Source of the DNA: Blautia sp. An81
Lineage (GTDB): Bacteria; Bacillota; Clostridia; Lachnospirales; Lachnospiraceae
Assembly (NCBI RefSeq): GCF_002161285.1
Contig: NZ_NFHH01000033.1
Span: forward strand, 1-39,597
Length of the DNA stretch: 39,597 bases
Direction of reading: 5' to 3'
Under the pieces are notes generated by a model, which was not told the origin of the DNA, did no database searches, and saw nothing but the letters and a program-made list of their open reading frames with translations. Within the stretch, counting starts at the first letter, position 1, and each line of letters starts with the position of its first letter. Made by a program: the position numbers and the translations under genes. Shown here one piece after another: positions 32,706 to 39,481 of the stretch.

Positions 32706-33563
32706 TCATTTTAGCGATTCTATTGTAAGGTCAGGGAAAAAGTACTGAAGAATCTCTTCATACTTTTTCCCTTCTAAAGCCATTTGCTGGGCAGTATACT
32801 GGCTGATTCCCATCCCATGTCCTGAACCTCTGCATAAAAAACGTACTTCTCCCTCCAGCTTCTGTACTGTAAAACAAGAAGATGGAAGTTCCAGCACCTC
32901 TTTTATCTCCTCCCCCTGAAATTCCTGGTTCCCTATCATAATTTCCATAACATATCCGGCTGAATCCGAAGACTTTATTTCCACTGTCACTTCCTCATCG
33001 AGAACAAACCCTGGATATTTCTCCTTGATCTTCTCCTCCAGTTCTTTTACAGAAAAATAACATCCCTCTACATATTCTGCACTGTCTATATCTCCTGAAG
33101 TATCTACTGAAGGTATGTATTTAAAATTTTCTCCCAGAACTTCCCCTCCATCTCTGGTCCTGCCGCTGCTTACTCCATGATAGGGGATTTCTTTTATTTC
33201 TCCGTTCTGTTTCAGTACCTGGCCCTCTGTCTCTCTGGCAGCCTCCCAGAAGACCTGATATTTATCCATCACAACGCTGTTCATATCCTGTTTTCTTATA
33301 TAATCCGCTGCAGCTTCTATCATTTCATTTTTCTCCTGGCTGCTGTACAGATTGCTCCTTACTGCCAGAGTCTGAACCTTGATGGCCTCTTTGCTGTAAT
33401 CCCAGGAAATCTGTGAAGCTGTAACAGCCGGCACATATTCCTCCAGGCTGATATCCCTGCTTAAAGGGCATGCCTTTCTTCCCAGAATAAGAACCGTCAG
33501 CAAATAGGGAAGAAGTATAAAAAGCAAAAGAATAAATGCAAAAGAATCTTTTTCCTTATTCAT
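32706..33563 (-). CDS. spoIID: SpoIID/LytB-domain protein with altered catalytic residue
   Basis: SpoIID is the lytic transglycosylase that, with SpoIIP and SpoIIM, thins peptidoglycan during engulfment. This ~285-residue protein has an N-terminal membrane helix and the SpoIID domain ('LEEYVPAVTASQISWDYSKEAIKVQTLAVRS', and a C-terminal 'GSGHGMGISQYTAQQMA'). Where family members have the catalytic Glu (VxAxEMP), the codon is CAG, so Gln replaces Glu. The rest of the fold looks intact. I chose the ATG at 33563 because the 33581 ATG lies inside the stem of an upstream terminator-like hairpin; neither has a strong ribosome site. It may be an inactive or rewired member. Confidence 0.85.
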   Translation of the reverse strand: MNKEKDSFAFILLLFILLPYLLTVLILGRKACPLSRDISLEEYVPAVTASQISWDYSKEAIKVQTLAVRSNLYSSQEKNEMIEAAADYIRKQDMNSVVMDKYQVFWEAARETEGQVLKQNGEIKEIPYHGVSSGRTRDGGEVLGENFKYIPSVDTSGDIDSAEYVEGCYFSVKELEEKIKEKYPGFVLDEEVTVEIKSSDSAGYVMEIMIGNQEFQGEEIKEVLELPSSCFTVQKLEGEVRFLCRGSGHGMGISQYTAQQMALEGKKYEEILQYFFPDLTIESLK

Positions 33564-33570
33564 AAAAACA

Positions 33571-33620
33571 GGGACCTGCATTCTGACTTATCTTATTATA
33601 TGTCAGAAAACGCAAGTCCC
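33571..33620 (-). terminator. Terminator-like hairpin after mnmM, overlapping spoIID start region
   Basis: GGGACTTGC and TTCTGAC pair with GTCAGAA and GCAGGTCCC across a 14-nt loop. The stem is followed on the minus strand by TGTTTTTATG. The loop side holds CATATAAT (33595-33602), close to the sigma-E -10 consensus CATACAAT, a possible spoIID promoter (weak inference). Confidence 0.6.
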
Positions 33621-33629
33621 ATACATTCT

Positions 33630-34193
33630 TTACTTCTTTACAACAAATACCGGCAGAGGAGGGTCTTTTTTTCTGTTATAGAAACTATTCATAATAACCA
33701 GATACCGCTTCTCATCTAAAGCTTTCAGATACTCCAGGATTTTCTCTTTCTCCTCATATCCTGTATCTCCGCCGCTGTAGATGCAAAGAGCCATGACTCC
33801 TCCTCTTTTCAGCAGGGCAAGCCCTGTATCAACAGCTTTTACACTGGTATCTGCCCGGGTAGCCAGTTCATGGTCTCCTCCCGGAAGATAGCCGAAATTA
33901 AAAATAATCCCATCTACAGATTCTTTTTCTGCGTAGTGGTCTATAAACACATGGCTTTCCAGATACAGACCGGCTCTTTCTCTCATCTGGTGTTCCCTGA
34001 GAAGCTTATCTGTAGCTTCCAAAGCCCGTTCCTGGATATCAAAAGCCAGCACCTTTCCTTTTTCTCCGGCCATCTCACAGAGAAACAGCGTATCATGGCC
34101 ATTTCCCATGGTAGCGTCTATATAGACGCCTTCCTCTTTTACCTGGAGTCGAAACAATTCATGAACCCAGGTAGTGATCTGATATAAATTCAT
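33630..34193 (-). CDS. mnmM: tRNA methyltransferase MnmM (YtqB family)
   Basis: This 187-residue class I SAM methyltransferase has motif I 'YIDATMGNGHDTLFLCE' (about 23-39), motif II 'VLAFDIQERALEATDKLL', 'IIFNFGYLPGGDHELATRADTS' and a C-terminal 'YNRKKDPPLPVFVVKK'. YtqB/MnmM completes the mnm5s2U34 modification of tRNA wobble uridine in Gram-positive bacteria that lack MnmC. It follows the metY-like gene by 21 bp and is probably co-transcribed; a terminator-like hairpin follows. Confidence 0.88.
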   Translation of the reverse strand: MNLYQITTWVHELFRLQVKEEGVYIDATMGNGHDTLFLCEMAGEKGKVLAFDIQERALEATDKLLREHQMRERAGLYLESHVFIDHYAEKESVDGIIFNFGYLPGGDHELATRADTSVKAVDTGLALLKRGGVMALCIYSGGDTGYEEKEKILEYLKALDEKRYLVIMNSFYNRKKDPPLPVFVVKK

Positions 34194-34214
34194 AATCTAT
34201 TTCCTGGAAATATC

Positions 34215-35504
34215 TTACTTTTCACTTGCTGCAAGAGCCTGTTCCAGATCTCCGATGATATCATCAACATGTTCGATTCCCACAGAAAGACGGATCATTC
34301 CCGGAGAAACTCCGGCGGCTACAAGCTGCTCATCATTCAGCTGTCTGTGTGTATGGCTGGCAGGATGAAGAACACTGGTCTTGGCATCTGCCACATGAGT
34401 TACAATAGAAGCCAGCTTCAGACTGTCCATAAATTTCACTGCTGCTTCTCTTCCGGCTTTCAGTTCAAAAGATATTACGCCGCAGGTACCCTTTGGCATA
34501 TACTTCTGTGCCAAAGAATAATACTTATCACCCGGAAGTCCCGGATAATTTACTTTTCCAACAAGTGGATGAGCTTCCAGGTATTCTGCTACCTTCTGAG
34601 CATTGTAGCAATGTCTTTCTACTCTCAGCACCAGAGATTCCAGTCCCAGATTCAGAATAAAGCAGTTCATAGGAGAAGGTATAGAGCCTAAGTCTCTCAT
34701 AAGCTGAGCATTAATCTTAGTGATATAAGCCTCTTTTCCAAACTGTTTTGTATAGATGACTCCATGGTAGGATTCATCCGGCTTAGTCAGACCTGGGAAT
34801 TTATCGGCATGAGCTTCCCAGTCAAAGTTTCCGCTGTCCACGATAGCTCCACCTACCTGGGCTGCATGTCCATCCATATATTTTGTAGTGGAATGTGTTA
34901 CAATATCCGCTCCCCATTCAAAAGGACGGCAGTTTACAGGAGTAGCAAAGGTATTGTCCACGATTAAAGGAACGCCGTGGCTGTGGGCCAGTTCTGCCAT
35001 CTTTTCAATATCCAGAACTACCAGCGCCGGATTTGCAATAGTCTCTGCGATAACAGCTTTTGTATTTGGTCGGAAAGCCTTATCCAGCTCTTCCTTAGGT
35101 GCATCCACATCAATAAATGTACATTCGATTCCCATCTTTTTAGCTGTAACTCCCAGGACATTTAAAGTTCCGCCGTAAATTGCAGATGCACAGATTACAT
35201 GATCTCCGGCTTCACAGATATTAAATACCGCATAAAAATTTGCTGCCTGTCCAGAAGAAGTAAGGACAGCCGCTACGCCGCCTTCCAGATCTGCAATTTT
35301 AGCAGCCACCAGGTCATTTGTAGGATTCTGACATCTTGTATAAAAATATCCATTATCCTTCAGATCAAAAAGACGTCCCATCTCTTCTGTAGTGTCATAT
35401 TTGAAGGTTGTACTCTGATAGATGGGCATCATTCTCGGTTCACCTTTTTTCGGCTTCCAGCCGGACTGGATACATTTCGTTTCAATATGGTATTCCTTGC
35501 TCAT
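34215..35504 (-). CDS. metY: O-acetylhomoserine aminocarboxypropyltransferase (sulfhydrylase)
   Basis: This PLP enzyme of the Cys/Met metabolism family makes homocysteine from O-acetylhomoserine and sulfide (or methionine with methanethiol). At 429 residues it is longer than MetB/MetC (~390), as expected for MetY. The PLP lysine is in 'THSTTKYMDGH', with 'GYFYTRCQNPTNDLVAAKIADLEGG' and 'VDNTFATPVNCRP' as family motifs. The frame opens at 35519; the ATG at 35504 (MSKEYHIETKCIQSG) has GGAGAGG 6 nt upstream. The 95-bp leader is too short for a SAM riboswitch, and none is seen. Confidence 0.92.
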   Translation of the reverse strand: MSKEYHIETKCIQSGWKPKKGEPRMMPIYQSTTFKYDTTEEMGRLFDLKDNGYFYTRCQNPTNDLVAAKIADLEGGVAAVLTSSGQAANFYAVFNICEAGDHVICASAIYGGTLNVLGVTAKKMGIECTFIDVDAPKEELDKAFRPNTKAVIAETIANPALVVLDIEKMAELAHSHGVPLIVDNTFATPVNCRPFEWGADIVTHSTTKYMDGHAAQVGGAIVDSGNFDWEAHADKFPGLTKPDESYHGVIYTKQFGKEAYITKINAQLMRDLGSIPSPMNCFILNLGLESLVLRVERHCYNAQKVAEYLEAHPLVGKVNYPGLPGDKYYSLAQKYMPKGTCGVISFELKAGREAAVKFMDSLKLASIVTHVADAKTSVLHPASHTHRQLNDEQLVAAGVSPGMIRLSVGIEHVDDIIGDLEQALAASEK

Positions 35505-35599
35505 TTCATTCCTCTCCATTCTGTATATATTCTGAAAACCATTTTACCACTTTTTCATCTGCCGGGATACCAGAAAATCATCTTGATTTTGAAAATTCC

Positions 35600-35908
35600 C
35601 TATCTTCTATAATATTTCTGTCCTACCAGGATCACAGCCACGAACAGAACGATTCCTATAGCCAGAATGATCAGGGACATCTCATCACTTACTGGATGAA
35701 CCATTGGAAGAATTCCCAGAATCATCAGGTCAGCTCCCAGAACTGCTATTCCTCCTCCTATAGTCATCATAAATTTTCTTTCATTTTTCGGGGAAACACC
35801 ACTGGAAAACCGTTCTCTGATCATAGAGGGCTTTCCCTTCCATCCCAGAAAAATTCCTGCCAGAATAATAATCCCTGCCAGAATAACTAATACTTCATCT
35901 CTTGTCAT
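35600..35908 (-). CDS. Small hypothetical membrane protein
   Basis: This 102-residue protein has three hydrophobic segments ('VLVILAGIIILAGIFLGW', 'TIGGGIAVLGADLMILGILP', 'LIILAIGIVLFVAVILVG') and a basic loop 'KGKPSMIRERF'. I do not recognise the family. The ATG at 35908 has AAAGGAATT upstream; the frame continues up to 36049 without support. It lies upstream of metY on the same strand (95-bp gap) and divergent from the next gene. Confidence 0.7.
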   Translation of the reverse strand: MTRDEVLVILAGIIILAGIFLGWKGKPSMIRERFSSGVSPKNERKFMMTIGGGIAVLGADLMILGILPMVHPVSDEMSLIILAIGIVLFVAVILVGQKYYRR

Positions 35909-36113
35909 AATAATTCCTTTCTTTCTGCAGTTTATATCCATCTTATCAAACCCTGCTTTTCTTGTAAATACTATAATATCTTCTCCTTTATGTCCACATC
36001 CCCTGAAATTTTTGGAGGAGTTTTCCACATTTTTTATCTCTCTCCACATCAGTCTCTTTTCTTATCTTCTCATTTATGTTACTCTTAAAAAAACAGGAAA
36101 CGAGGAAAAAACT

Positions 36114-36887
36114 ATGAAAGAAAAAATATATACCATTCCTTTAATGGATGCCTTCAAAGCAGAAGATGAATGTCCCTTCTGCTTTATTGAAAGAAATCTG
36201 GAGCAGCACGCTATGGACTTTGTTCTGGGCTCCGGTGCCTCTTATATGGAAGACGATGTAAGAGCTGAAACAGATAAAATGGGCTTCTGTCGAACCCACT
36301 ATAAAAAAATGTTCGACTATGGAAACCGTCTGGGATGCGGCCTTATTCTTACTACCCATTTTAAAAAGAAAAATGAAGAGCTGAAACAGCAGATAAAGAT
36401 GTTCTCCCCTGGAAAAGCTTCCATGCTGGGACATTTCAAAAAAGCAAAGATTGATACGGACAATCCTAAGACCTCTATTGGAAACTGGGTAAAAGAACAG
36501 GAAAATTCCTGCTATATTTGCGATTACTATCAAAATACATACAATCGCTATCTGGATACCTTCTTTGAACTATACAGGAAAAATCCTGAATTCAAAGACC
36601 TTTTCAAAAACAGCAAGGGCTTCTGTCTTCCCCATTTTTCAGACCTGGTAGAAACAGCAGAAGTACTTCTCTCTGACAAAGAAAAAAGAGACTTCTATGA
36701 TCATCTCTTTCCTCTTATGACAGAGAATCTTCAGAGAGTCACAGATGACCTGGAATGGTTCTGTGATAAATTTGACTACAAAAACAAAGATGCGGACTGG
36801 AAAAATTCCAGAGATGCCATTCAGAGAGGCATGCAGAAAGCAGCCGGCAGCTATCCCGCCGATCCGCCCTATAAAGCAGAAAAATAA
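36114..36887 (+). CDS. CxxC-rich protein, DUF6062-like
   Basis: This 257-residue soluble protein holds two repeats of the pattern CxxC ... GFCxxH: 'CPFCFIE' with 'GFCRTHYKKM', and 'CYICDYYQ' with 'GFCLPHFSDL'. Four Cys/His pairs of this kind suggest two metal (zinc) sites or a redox role. It resembles the DUF6062 family found in Clostridia; function unknown. The frame opens at 36012, but the ATG at 36114 follows GAGG and starts MKEKIYTIPLMDAF. It is a single gene; an AAAAAGGA/TCCTTTTT hairpin (36894-36937) may be its terminator. Confidence 0.8.
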   Translation: MKEKIYTIPLMDAFKAEDECPFCFIERNLEQHAMDFVLGSGASYMEDDVRAETDKMGFCRTHYKKMFDYGNRLGCGLILTTHFKKKNEELKQQIKMFSPGKASMLGHFKKAKIDTDNPKTSIGNWVKEQENSCYICDYYQNTYNRYLDTFFELYRKNPEFKDLFKNSKGFCLPHFSDLVETAEVLLSDKEKRDFYDHLFPLMTENLQRVTDDLEWFCDKFDYKNKDADWKNSRDAIQRGMQKAAGSYPADPPYKAEK

Positions 36888-36893
36888 GAAATT

Positions 36894-36945
36894 AAAAAGG
36901 AAAACTAAAATAAATATAAATCAAAAAAATCCTTTTTTATTTTTC
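36894..36945 (+). terminator. Possible terminator after DUF6062-like gene
   Basis: AAAAAGGA (36894-36901) pairs with TCCTTTTT (36930-36937), followed by T-rich TATTTTTCTTTT. The loop is long (28 nt), so the call is tentative. Confidence 0.45.
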
Positions 36946-36958
36946 TTTTAGCTTTTTG

Positions 36959-36989
36959 TCACAGATTATCCTTATTTACCATGTATATT
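36959..36989 (+). promoter_or_regulatory. Promoter of putative small RNA copy 1
   Basis: TCACAGA (36959-36965) and TATATT (36984-36989) have the same spacing as TCACAGA and TATAGT before copy 2. Spacing from both to the conserved ACTTG is identical, but the DNA between differs, which points to selected promoter elements. Confidence 0.6.
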
Positions 36990-36995
36990 AATACT

Positions 36996-37127
36996 TGTAA
37001 AAGCCAATAAGACTTTTTCAAAATCTTTTTCTTTTCATATACTGACATAGGAAATGTCAGTTACTCCTTCTTTTTTATGATTATAAGACAAGAGCAGGAA
37101 TCAGCCCCCTCAGATTCCTGCTCTTGT
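36996..37127 (+). ncRNA. Putative structured small RNA, copy 1
   Basis: The transcript is predicted to begin 7 nt after the -10. It has a 5' block, ACTTGTAAAAGCC plus about 35 nt, nearly identical to copy 2 (one substitution, two 1-nt gaps over 48-50 nt). The block can form an AAAAG/CTTTT hairpin. A second hairpin, ACTGACAT/ATGTCAGT (37041-37061), comes next, then CTCCTTCTTTTT (37064-37075). A 15-bp 3' hairpin (37088-37102 / 37113-37127) has the loop AGCCCCCTCA. Stem sequences differ from copy 2, but pairing is kept. The C-rich loop and CUCCUU could pair with Shine-Dalgarno sequences. The T run after the last hairpin is weak. Confidence 0.65.
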
Positions 37128-37214
37128 TGCGTTATCCTGACTTTATGATGATTTATGCAATATTGGTATATAATTTGTAATTTTTTTCAATTTCACATTT
37201 CTTTTATTTTTTCA

Positions 37215-37245
37215 TCACAGAATCATCACATTTTCCCGTTATAGT
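37215..37245 (+). promoter_or_regulatory. Promoter of putative small RNA copy 2
   Basis: TCACAGA (37215-37221) and TATAGT (37240-37245), spaced as in copy 1. Between the two copies, 37128-37214 is AT-rich with no gene. Confidence 0.6.
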
Positions 37246-37251
37246 ATTACT

Positions 37252-37406
37252 TGTAAAAGCCGATAAGACTTTTTCAAAAATCTTTTTCTTTTTCATATGC
37301 CGGTATTAATTTTAACCGGCTCTCCTTCTTTTTAATATTTTACAATATTAAAAAAAGAGAAACCAGAATCAACCTTCCCCCCTCATTGATTCTGGTTTCT
37401 TTTTTG
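37252..37406 (+). ncRNA. Putative structured small RNA, copy 2
   Basis: This has the same layout as copy 1, 256 bp further on: the conserved 5' block, then the hairpin GCCGGT/ACCGGC (37299-37320) replacing copy 1's hairpin with a wholly different paired sequence, then the same CTCCTTCTTTTT (37322-37333). An extra small AATATT hairpin comes next. A 14-bp 3' stem (37358-37371 / 37387-37400) has the loop ACCTTCCCCCCTCAT and is followed by TTTTTT, a good terminator. The stem also serves the convergent HD-domain gene. No open reading frame with a ribosome site is seen inside. Confidence 0.7.
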
Positions 37407-37409
37407 TCA

Positions 37410-38015
37410 TTATTTCAAATTTACTATCTCGTAGATATCTCCTCCTGCTTTTTCATCAAAATAATTCTTCAATTCAAAAAAAGATTTCCACTTTGAAATA
37501 GTCAGCTCATTAAAGCCTCTCCTCATAACTACATCTACCAGTCTCTTTTCCAGAAAAGTGGGACCGTCCGGAAAAGAAATGGCATCACAGAGCTGAATAA
37601 GTCTGTCATAATCATCATATTCTGTATTTTCCAAGTATTCCTTAATAAACAAAGTTTCCTCTTCATTACAATCATTCTTTCCGTTATATGCTCTAACATC
37701 TTTGTAAGGAAAGGAATGAGTTAAACAAATCCTCGAAATGTCCACATATCCTTTGGAAAGCATAAAGTGATATCCACATAATATATGCTTCATGTCCATA
37801 ACTCCCTCTCTTCTCCCTATATCATGAAGAAGTCCCATCACATACGCCTTCTCATCCTCCATTCCTTTACAGTTCTCCGCAATTTTTTTCGCACAATAAC
37901 CCGCTGTTCTGCAATGTGCTGTCCATGGACCTGGATTTCGCTTTTCTGCCTCACACAGCAGCATTTCTGCTTCTTCTTTTGTTGGAATCTTGCTAATCAT
38001 ATTCTGAGCATACAT
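37410..38015 (-). CDS. HD-domain phosphohydrolase-like protein
   Basis: This 201-residue protein carries an HD metal site: His34 in 'WTAHCRTAGYCAKKI', His64-Asp65 in 'VMGLLHDIGRREG', then 'MKHILCGYH' and 'CLTHSFPY', with a later Asp in 'LIQLCDAISFPDG'. HD proteins hydrolyse nucleotides or phosphates; this looks like the small HDIG/'HD domain-containing protein' group, and the substrate is unknown. The AGGG-type ribosome site (GGGAGG) lies 7 nt upstream of 38015. It follows the alarmone synthetase by 28 bp on the same strand, so a link to nucleotide signalling is possible. Confidence 0.85.
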   Translation of the reverse strand: MYAQNMISKIPTKEEAEMLLCEAEKRNPGPWTAHCRTAGYCAKKIAENCKGMEDEKAYVMGLLHDIGRREGVMDMKHILCGYHFMLSKGYVDISRICLTHSFPYKDVRAYNGKNDCNEEETLFIKEYLENTEYDDYDRLIQLCDAISFPDGPTFLEKRLVDVVMRRGFNELTISKWKSFFELKNYFDEKAGGDIYEIVNLK

Positions 38016-38043
38016 AATCCTGCCTCCCTTTATTTACTACTGT

Positions 38044-38664
38044 TTATCCTTCCTCCTTATTATTTTCCTCTTTTAATTCAAAGAGCTGCTTTTCACAGTC
38101 TCTCAGTTCTTCAGCAAACTCTAAAAATACTTTTCTTGATTTCTTGATGTTTACATTTGATGACTTGTAAATAATCCTGTGTTCCATACTGGCCCATAGA
38201 TCCATAGTCAAGGTCCGTATCTGTACCTCCACCGGATAGTATTCTTTGCTGTCTGTGTGATACACTGGAACCCCTAAAATAATGTGATAGCTCTTATATC
38301 CATTTGGCTTAGGCTTTGCGATATAGTCACTTTCCCTCATACAGATTAAATCTGTATACTTCTTAATCTGCTCCGCCACGTGATAAACATCTGATTCAAA
38401 ATAACAGATAATTCTGATTCCTGCAATATCTGTAAGATGATTTTTCGCGGTTTCAAAGTCTTTCTTTAGTTCTTTCTTCTCCAGCTTTCCTAGAATGCTT
38501 TCTTTAGTTTTTATCCTGGTCTGTATATTATGAATAGGATAATCTTTATACTTCTCTCTATAATCATCATTCAAAATATTTATCTGAACCATAAGAAAAT
38601 CCATGGCTTCCTGATAAGGCTTTATGAATTGAAAATAATCTTCTGTTTCATGTAAAATATCCAT
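38044..38664 (-). CDS. Small alarmone synthetase (RelA/SpoT synthetase domain)
   Basis: This 206-residue single-domain (p)ppGpp synthetase is of the RelQ/YjbM kind. Visible sites are the pyrophosphate-donor region 'RIKTKESILGKL', 'LTDIAGIRIICYFESDVY' with the catalytic Asp, the acceptor loop 'PKPNGYKSYHIIL' and 'VEVQIRTLTMDLWASMEH' with the essential Gln/Glu. There is no hydrolase, TGS or ACT domain. It makes ppGpp/pppGpp/pGpp from ATP and GDP/GTP/GMP in stress. The ribosome site is AAAGGAGG. It lies directly upstream of an HD-domain gene in the same operon. Confidence 0.92.
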   Translation of the reverse strand: MDILHETEDYFQFIKPYQEAMDFLMVQINILNDDYREKYKDYPIHNIQTRIKTKESILGKLEKKELKKDFETAKNHLTDIAGIRIICYFESDVYHVAEQIKKYTDLICMRESDYIAKPKPNGYKSYHIILGVPVYHTDSKEYYPVEVQIRTLTMDLWASMEHRIIYKSSNVNIKKSRKVFLEFAEELRDCEKQLFELKEENNKEEG

Positions 38665-38697
38665 AATTTTATACCTCCTTTCCTATCCTAGCAAAAA

Positions 38698-38727
38698 ATT
38701 ATGTAAATTCCATGGAATGTTTCTAAA
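38698..38727 (-). promoter_or_regulatory. Alarmone synthetase promoter with palindrome
   Basis: On the minus strand TTTAGA (38722-38727), spacer 18, CATAAT (38698-38703). The spacer contains the perfect 12-bp palindrome ATTCCATGGAAT (38707-38718), a possible operator. Both elements are weak matches. Confidence 0.45.
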
Positions 38728-38737
38728 GAAAACAAAA

Positions 38738-38774
38738 AAGACTTAAATCCTTAAAAAATAAAGATTTAAGTCTT
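38738..38774 (-). terminator. Terminator of the rRNA-tRNA operon
   Basis: A perfect 12-bp stem AAGACTTAAATC (38738-38749) / GATTTAAGTCTT (38763-38774) is followed on the minus strand by TTTTGTTTTC. It lies just beyond the last tRNA. Confidence 0.88.
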
Positions 38775-38783
38775 CATAATCAA

Positions 38784-38856
38784 TGAAGCATCGGGGATTC
38801 GAACCCCGGACAACTTGATTAAAAGTCAAGTGCTCTACCGACTGAGCTAATGCTCC
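38784..38856 (-). tRNA. tRNA-Lys (TTT)
   Basis: The 73-nt cloverleaf has acceptor stem GGAGCAT/ATGCTTC, anticodon loop CTTTTAA and T-loop GGTTCGAATCC. No CCA is encoded. It is the last tRNA of the block. Confidence 0.95.
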
Positions 38857-38864
38857 ATAAAAAA

Positions 38865-38937
<73 letters not shown>

Positions 38938-38943
38938 ATTAAG

Positions 38944-39017
38944 TAGCGGGGGCAGGATTTGAACCTGCGACCTTCGGGTTATGAGCCCGACGAGCTTCCA
39001 GACTGCTCCACCCCGCG
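38944..39017 (-). tRNA. Initiator tRNA-fMet (CAT)
   Basis: The three G:C pairs of initiator tRNAs flank the CAT anticodon loop (CGGGCTCATAACCCG). Position 1 (C) cannot pair with position 72 (T here, where A is usual), the other initiator mark. 74 nt. Confidence 0.93.
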
Positions 39018-39027
39018 TTATTATCTA

Positions 39028-39100
39028 AGCCGATGATCGGACTCGAACCGATAACCTGCTGATTACAAATCAGCTGCTCTGCCAATTGAGCCACATCGGC
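39028..39100 (-). tRNA. tRNA-Thr (TGT)
   Basis: Acceptor GCCGATG/CATCGGC, anticodon loop TTTGTAA with TGT, discriminator T; 73 nt. Confidence 0.94.
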
Positions 39101-39123
39101 ATGATGTGGTATTCAATTTTAAA

Positions 39124-39205
39124 TGGGCGATGGTGGATTCGAACCACCGAAGGCGTTGCCAGCAGATTTACAGTCTGTCCCCTTTGGCCACTCGGGAAAT
39201 CGCCC
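39124..39205 (-). tRNA. tRNA-Tyr (GTA)
   Basis: Acceptor GGGCGAT/ATCGCCC, anticodon loop CTGTAAA with GTA, long variable arm as expected for bacterial tRNA-Tyr; 82 nt. Confidence 0.94.
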
Positions 39206-39216
39206 TTATTATAAAA

Positions 39217-39289
39217 TGGGACCTATAGGGCTCGAACCTATGACCCTCTGCTTGTAAGGCAGATGCTCTCCCAGCTGAGCTAAGATCCC
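39217..39289 (-). tRNA. tRNA-Val (TAC)
   Basis: Acceptor GGGATCT/AGGTCCC, anticodon loop CTTACAA with TAC, discriminator A; 73 nt. Confidence 0.94.
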
Positions 39290-39321
39290 ATTATAGATAA
39301 ATGTTTCTTTTCAGAAACAAA

Positions 39322-39395
39322 CGACCCAGAAGAGACTCGAACTCTCGACCTCCGCCGTGACAGGGCGGCGCTCTAACCAACTGAGCCACTGGGCC
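39322..39395 (-). tRNA. tRNA-Asp (GTC)
   Basis: Acceptor GGCCCAG/CTGGGTC, anticodon loop CTGTCAC with GTC, discriminator G as required for Asp; 74 nt. It is the first tRNA after the 23S gene. Confidence 0.94.
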
Positions 39396-39481
39396 GTATT
39401 AAGAAGGTTCTGTACCTTCAAAACCACATATGTAAAACCTATATCCAACTTTACCGCTTCGCTTAATCTCTTAAGCTTTTA
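39396..39481 (-). other. 23S to tRNA-Asp spacer, no 5S gene
   Basis: This 86-bp spacer is too short for a 5S gene (~117 nt) and has no 5S-like sequence. It holds a small hairpin, GAAGGT/ACCTTC (39404-39420), followed on the minus strand by the tRNA. Confidence 0.75.

Noticed and set aside
35505-35599. SAM riboswitch before metY
   Set aside because: The 95-bp leader is too short and lacks the S-box stems.
37128-37214. Coding or RNA gene between the two small RNA copies
   Set aside because: The stretch is AT-rich, with no start plus ribosome site and no stable hairpin.
36993-37298. Tandem repeat considered as a CRISPR or transposon repeat
   Set aside because: There are only two copies of a long unit, each with its own promoter and hairpins, and no short regular spacers or cas genes.
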